A stretch of DNA of 64,000 bases from Triglochin maritima (taxonomy: Eukaryota > Streptophyta > Magnoliopsida > Alismatales > Juncaginaceae), in assembly GCA_963682175.1 (NCBI GenBank), contig CAVMKL010000055.1, forward strand, positions 1 through 64,000. Reading direction: 5' to 3'. How positions within the stretch are numbered: the first letter of the stretch is position 1; each line of letters opens with the position of its first letter. Positions 59,050-64,000 of the stretch are shown piece by piece. A program made the position numbers and the translations under genes. Under the pieces are notes generated by a model. That model did no database searches. It was not told the DNA's origin and saw only the letters and a list, made by a program, of their open reading frames with translations.

Positions 59050-60276
59050 TGATGTGAATTAAATTTATACCGCAAGTGCACGGCGTCAATGGAGACGTGG
59101 CAAGTACGGGTCGAACACAAGGAGGGAGAGATTTCGTAGTTGATGTTATTTTCGATTAAGAGGAAGAAGGAGAGAAGAATCAATTGGGTTTTTAGGTTTT
59201 TGGATTATAATTATCTAAAGCAAGAACAAGAACAAATAAACTAAAACAAGAACAAAGAGAGAAATCCGTTGAATGGAGGTTTAGATTTAGGTTTAGATCA
59301 GAGAACTTAGAAACTTATAATAAATCATGTTTAGTTATGAAGTATTACAAGATAAATGATTTAACATAAACTCAAGTAATCAAAATACTAATCACGAACT
59401 TAGAATAATAACATTCATTCATCTTCTCTAACCCTAAATCCGTCACCTCCACCCTTCGGAAAGAGTTAGAAACTCATGGAGGGAGGAAAAAGAAGGGGTC
59501 TTTGAGACATTACAAAGAAAACTAAAACAAGAATTAAAAGAACAGAATTTTATTGCTAAAACTAAGATACACAAATAAGAACAACAACCAAGGACTAGGT
59601 CTAAGGCCAAGGACCCTTCTAACATCGTTCTCGGGGCTATTTATAGCCGATACAAGGGATCCCAATATATAAATGGAACGTACACGCGTCAATACAACAT
59701 TGGTAAAAATTTGAGCACACGGATCGACTTTTGTGCGGCTAAATCGCCGCAATTTGTACATGAGGTGCGGCGGAATCGCCACCTTTTTGGCTCGGATTCG
59801 ATCCGGATTTTTCCTGTGTGTTTATGGTATGATTTGATCCTCCTTTGCGCGTCTGGATTGATTCTTTCCATTCTTTTGAGCTCCGGATTAATTCCTTCAT
59901 ATATTTGGAGATCCACATTGATTTTTCTTTATATTTTCTCCAAGATAATAAAAGCTACTCGTGATTTGCAATTAGGTCCTTGTCTTTTTGCAATTAAGTC
60001 CCAAGCTACTTTTGTGCTCAAGTCCTTGTTCTTTTTGTAATTAGGTCTTTGAATGCTTTTATGCTTGGATACATTTCCATTTGAAACCCGATAATTTTGA
60101 GCTTGGTCTTTTATGATGGAAATGAGTCTTTTGCACGCGTTTATGCTCGAGATGTGGGTAAATTGCATTCAGGTCCCTGTATTCTGTAAATAAGACTAAA
60201 CACATACCTTAGTAGCATTTATTGATGTAAAAGTAATCTAAATGAAAGACATATGATGCAATGTATGCAATGCATC
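59050..60276 (-). repeat. Element 2 5' LTR, missing its outermost base
   Basis: 1,227 bp, identical to the 3' LTR except for C at 59804 (T at 53591) and the absence of the final plus-strand A, which is the first base of U3 on the coding strand. It holds the promoter TATA box at 59638-59645. Satellite begins at 60277 (CTTCCCGTCC) with no target duplication. Confidence 0.95.
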
Positions 60277-63200
60277 CTTCCCGTCCACTTCCGAACGCGT
60301 CCGGAAGGGATGTGGGTTTCTCGTGGGGAAAGTTCTTCGGGACGTTGCTCGTGCCCATGCTTGGGTTCCCACGGTTGTTGCCTACCCCATTCGCTTCCAA
60401 AACGCGTTTCGAAGTCCATGGGTGTTGCCCGCGGGCAAAGTGCAAGCTGCCGCATCTATTGCCCCATGCAACGGCCTGAGTGGACCTCAGGTGAGCCTTA
60501 GTCTATATTTGGGCACCCAAGCACATAGTGAGGAGGAGTGGAAGTGTAACTCCTCTTAGAACGCCCGATTTAGGTGTTTGTAGAGCGAGGCGCGAGGAGA
60601 TGAAGAATGCTGATGATGTGGGGGCGTGGCTGGTAGGGACGTACGTCTTCTTGTGGGAGGCGCGACCCGGAATCCTTGGGCGTTTCTTCTGAAATTTTAG
60701 GGGCAGATAGAGGGATCAATTGTCTACGTAACGCAAGTTGGAACGCCCGATTTGGAGGTCGGATGCTCGAGGCGAAGCCGATTTGGTGTAGGCCTGCAGG
60801 GTGGCGACGGAGTGGCCTTTGGCCAGCTCCACGCGTGGCATGTGGCAAGCCCCACACCTAGTTTCTAAGTGGTCTTTAGGTGCCCCAACCACGGTTTATG
60901 GAGCTTAGGACCCCACATATCCACCCGAGTTATCTACGAGGCGCACCCTGCTCGGAGTGCTTTGGAGGTCGGACGATGGACACTAGCCTAGTGTGGTCAT
61001 AGTTGGCATGTTAGCGCCACGATGGGGCCTAGTGTGTGCTCGCGGCAGTGGCCTGCGGCATTCACTTCCAAAACACGTTTGGAAGTGAAATCGTACTTGT
61101 AGGTGAAATGGGGGTTGGTCGTGGGCAAAGCCCAAGGTGCCTGTGGACGTTGCTCTTCGACGTGCTCGGTTGCCCAAGGTTGTTGCCTTCCCGTCCACTT
61201 CCGAACGCGTCCGGAAGGGAATGTGGGTTTCTCGTGGGGAAAGTTCTTCGGGACGTTGCTCGTGCCCATGCTTGGGTTCCCACGGTTGTTGCCTACCCCA
61301 TTCGCTTCCAAAACGCGTTTCGAAGTCCATGGGTGTTGCCCGCGGGCAAAGTGAAAGCTGCCACATCTATTGCCCCATGCAACGGCCTGAGTGGACCTCA
61401 GGTGAGCCTTAGTCTATATTTGGGCACCCAAGCACATAGTGAGGAGGAGTGGAAGTGTAACTCCTCTTAGAACGCCCGATTTAGGTGTTTGTAGAGCGAG
61501 GCGCGAGGAGATGAAGAATGCTGATGATGTGGGGGCGTGGCTGGTAGGGACGTACGTCTTCTTGTGGGAGGCGCGACCCCGAATCCTTGGGAGTTTCCTC
61601 TGAAATTTTAGGGGCAGATAGAGGGATCAATTGTCTACGTAACGCAAGTTGGAACGCCCGATTTGGAGGTCGGATGCTCGAGGCGAAGCCGATTTGGTGT
61701 AGGCCTGCAGGGTGGCGACGGAGTGGCCTTTGGCCAGCTCCACGCGTGGCATGTGGCAAGCCCCACACCTAGTTTCTAAGTGGTCTTTAGGTGCCCCAAC
61801 CACGGTTTATGGAGCTTAGGACCCCACATATCCACCCGAGTTATCTACGAGGCGCACCCTGCTCGGAGTGCTTTGGAGGTCGGACGATGGACACTAGCCT
61901 AGTGTGGTCATAGTTGGCATGTTAGCGCCACGATGGGGCCTAGTGTGTGCTCGCGGCAGTGGCCTGCGGCATTCACTTCCAAAACACGTTTGGAAGTGAA
62001 ATCGTACTTGTAGGTGAAATGGGGGTTGGTCGTGGGCAAAGCCCAAGGTGCCTGTGGACGTTGCTCTTCGACGTGCTCGGTTGCCCAAGGTTGTTGCCTT
62101 CCCGTCCACTTCCGAACGCGTCCGGAAGGGAATGTGGGTTTCTCGTGGGGAAAGTTCTTCGGGACGTTGCTCGTGCCCATGCTTGGGTTCCCACGGTTGT
62201 TGCCTACCCCATTCGCTTCCAAAACGCGTTTCGAAGTCCATGGGTGTTGCCCGCGGGCAAAGTGAAAGCTGCCACATCTATTGCCCCATGCAACGGCCTG
62301 AGTGGACCTCAGGTGAGCCTTAGTCTATATTTGGGCACCCAAGCACATAGTGAGGAGGAGTGGAAGTGTAACTCCTCTTAGAACGCCCGATTTAGGTGTT
62401 TGTAGAGCGAGGCGCGAGGAGATGAAGAATGCTGATGATGTGGGGGCGTGGCTGGTAGGGACGTACGTCTTCTTGTGGGAGGCGCGACCCCGAATCCTTG
62501 GGAGTTTCCTCTGAAATTTTAGGGGCAGATAGAGGGATCAATTGTCTACGTAACGCAAGTTGGAACGCCCGATTTGGAGGTCGGATGCTCGAGGCGAAGC
62601 CGATTTGGTGTAGGCCTGCAGGGTGGCGACGGAGTGGCCTTTGGCCAGCTCCACGCGTGGCATGTGGCAAGCCCCACACCTAGTTTCTAAGTGGTCTTTA
62701 GGTGCCCCAACCACGGTTTATGGAGCTTAGGACCCCACATATCCACCCGAGTTATCTACGAGGCGCACCCTGCTCGGAGTGCTTTGGAGGTCGGACGATG
62801 GACACTAGCCTAGTGTGGTCATAGTTGGCATGTTAGCGCCACGATGGGGCCTAGTGTGTGCTCGCGGCAGTGGCCTGCGGCATTCACTTCCAAAACACGT
62901 TTGGAAGTGAAATCGTACTTGTAGGTGAAATGGGGGTTGGTCGTGGGCAAAGCCCAAGGTGCCTGTGGACGTTGCTCTTCGACGTGCTCGGTTGCCCAAG
63001 GTTGTTGCCTTCCCGTCCACTTCCGAACGCGTCCGGAAGGGAATGTGGGTTTCTCGTGGGGAAAGTTCTTCGGGACGTTGCTCGTGCCCATGCTTGGGTT
63101 CCCACGGTTGTTGCCTACCCCATTCGCTTCCAAAACGCGTTTCGAAGTCCATGGGTGTTGCCCGCGGGCAAAGTGAAAGCTGCCACATCTATTGCCCCAT

Positions 63201-64000
63201 GCAACGGCCTGAGTGGACCTCAGGTGAGCCTTAGTCTATATTTGGGCACCCAAGCACATAGTGAGGAGGAGTGGAAGTGTAACTCCTCTTAGAACGCCCG
63301 ATTTAGGTGTTTGTAGAGCGAGGCGCGAGGAGATGAAGAATGCTGATGATGTGGGGGCGTGGCTGGTAGGGACGTACGTCTTCTTGTGGGAGGCGCGACC
63401 CCGAATCCTTGGGAGTTTCCTCTGAAATTTTAGGGGCAGATAGAGGGATCAATTGTCTACGTAACGCAAGTTGGAACGCCCGATTTGGAGGTCCGATGCT
63501 CGAGGCGAAGCCGATTTGGTGTAGGCCTGCAGGGTGGCGACGGAGTGGCCTTTGGCCAACTCCACGCGTGGCACGTGGCAAGCCCCACACCTAGTTTCTA
63601 AGTGGTCTTTAGGTGCCCCAACCACGGTTTATGGAGCTTAGGACCCCACATATCCATCCGAGTTATCTACGAGGCGCACCCTGCTCGGAGTGCTTTGGAG
63701 GTCGGACGATGGACACTAGCCTAGTGTGGTCATAGTTGGCATGTTAGCGCCACGATGGGGCCTAGTGTGTGCTCGCGGCAGTGGCCTGCGGCATGCACTT
63801 CCAAAACACGTTTGGAAGTGAAATCGTACTTGTAGGTGAAATGGGGGTTGGTCGTGGGCAAAGCCCAAGGTGCCTGTGGACGTTGCTCTTCGACGTGCTC
63901 GGTTGCCCAAGGTTGTTGCCTTCCCGTCCACTTCCGAACGCGTCCGGAAGGGAATGTGGGTTTCTCGTGGGGAAAGTTCTTCGGGACGTTGCTCGTGCCC
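60277..64000 (+). repeat. 911-bp satellite array, right segment
   Basis: Continues the monomer broken at 52836. The first partial copy has a 1-bp deletion (GAAGGGATG for GAAGGGAATG near 60308). Monomers at 61002, 61913, 62824 and 63735 follow at exactly 911 bp. They share the variants TTTCGAAGTCC, GACCTCAGGTG and GCGAGGAGATG with the copies just left of element 2. The array runs off the right edge. Confidence 0.95.
61002..63734 (+). repeat. Three essentially identical 911-bp monomers
   Basis: Copies at 61002, 61913 and 62824 look base-identical over most of their length; drift begins again near 63492 (GGTCCGATG) and 63558-63573. This is the most homogenised part of the window. Confidence 0.85.

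Larger units (their letters stand above)
52837..60276 (-). mobile_element. Element 2: young non-autonomous gag-protease LTR retrotransposon (Ty3, Athila/Tat-like)
   Basis: 7,440-bp element on the minus strand, of a different family from element 1 but with the same layout: LTR, tRNA-Asp PBS, long leader, gag-protease, noncoding region with second PPT-like tract, conserved 130-bp block, PPT, LTR. The LTRs differ at one base that I can find (T at 53591, C at 59804), so insertion was very recent, perhaps tens of thousands of years at an assumed 1.3e-8 per site per year. There is no reverse transcriptase, RNase H or integrase. Flanking satellite is in register: 52652 to 61002 minus 7,440 leaves 910 bp, one monomer. 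There is no 5-bp target duplication, and the right LTR lacks its terminal base. The gag-protease frame is intact, so the element may be mobilisable in trans. Confidence 0.93.

Noticed and set aside
58695..59183. 162-codon frame across leader, PBS and LTR of element 2
   Set aside because: It includes the PBS and the phased dyads, and its LTR part recurs at the other LTR joined to satellite; an artefact of open frame.
1..64000. CRISPR-like array
   Set aside because: Repeats are 911 bp with no short repeat-spacer alternation, and the flanking elements are plant retrotransposons.
1..64000. rDNA intergenic spacer
   Set aside because: No 18S, 5.8S, 25S or 5S sequence is present in any monomer; an origin from a spacer cannot be excluded but is not shown.

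Overview
The window is plant nuclear heterochromatin. It is one long tandem satellite array with two LTR retrotransposons inserted into it. The evidence for a plant is the pair of Ty3-type elements: each has a primer-binding site complementary to the 3' end of plant tRNA-Asp, plant-style TATAAATA boxes, and gag-protease proteins of the Athila/Tat (OTA) type, with a CCHC knuckle, a DLG protease motif and an ILGRPFLAT motif. I see no host gene, rRNA or tRNA gene, CRISPR array or prokaryotic signal. The species cannot be named from this sequence.

Layout. Positions 1-1660, 10277-52836 and 60277-64000 (about 47.9 kb) are head-to-tail copies of a GC-rich satellite with a monomer of about 911 bp (usually 909-912), roughly 52 copies. 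The array is a mosaic of locally homogenised blocks: near-identical monomers (14832-17563, 45774-48503, 61002-63734), a 1,819-bp dimer (17564-21201), a 2,732-bp trimer (about 23937-33043) and five copies of a 1,821-bp dimer (34864-43968). Three monomers carry internal deletions (16, about 105 and about 299 bp). Each monomer holds three related dyads built on CTTCC...GGAAG.

Element 1 (1661-10276, minus strand, 8,616 bp) has LTRs of 1,414 and 1,413 bp differing at about seven sites, a 5-bp target duplication (GTTGG), a PBS, a PPT, and a gag-protease frame broken by one in-frame TAG. Element 2 (52837-60276, minus strand, 7,440 bp) has LTRs differing by one base, an intact 853-aa gag-protease frame, and no target duplication. 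Neither encodes reverse transcriptase, RNase H or integrase, so both must use enzymes supplied in trans by an autonomous relative.

The most interesting signals are noncoding and shared by the two otherwise diverged elements. (a) Quasi-palindromes about 18 bp long lie upstream of the TATA box in the LTR and again in the leader beside the PBS. They are spaced exactly 21 bp apart in element 1 and exactly 32 bp apart in element 2, i.e. two and three DNA helical turns. (b) A 130-bp noncoding block inside the PPT is about 95% identical between the elements and contains perfect hairpins. (c) A second PPT-like tract more than 1 kb upstream of the true PPT is also followed by a conserved hairpin.
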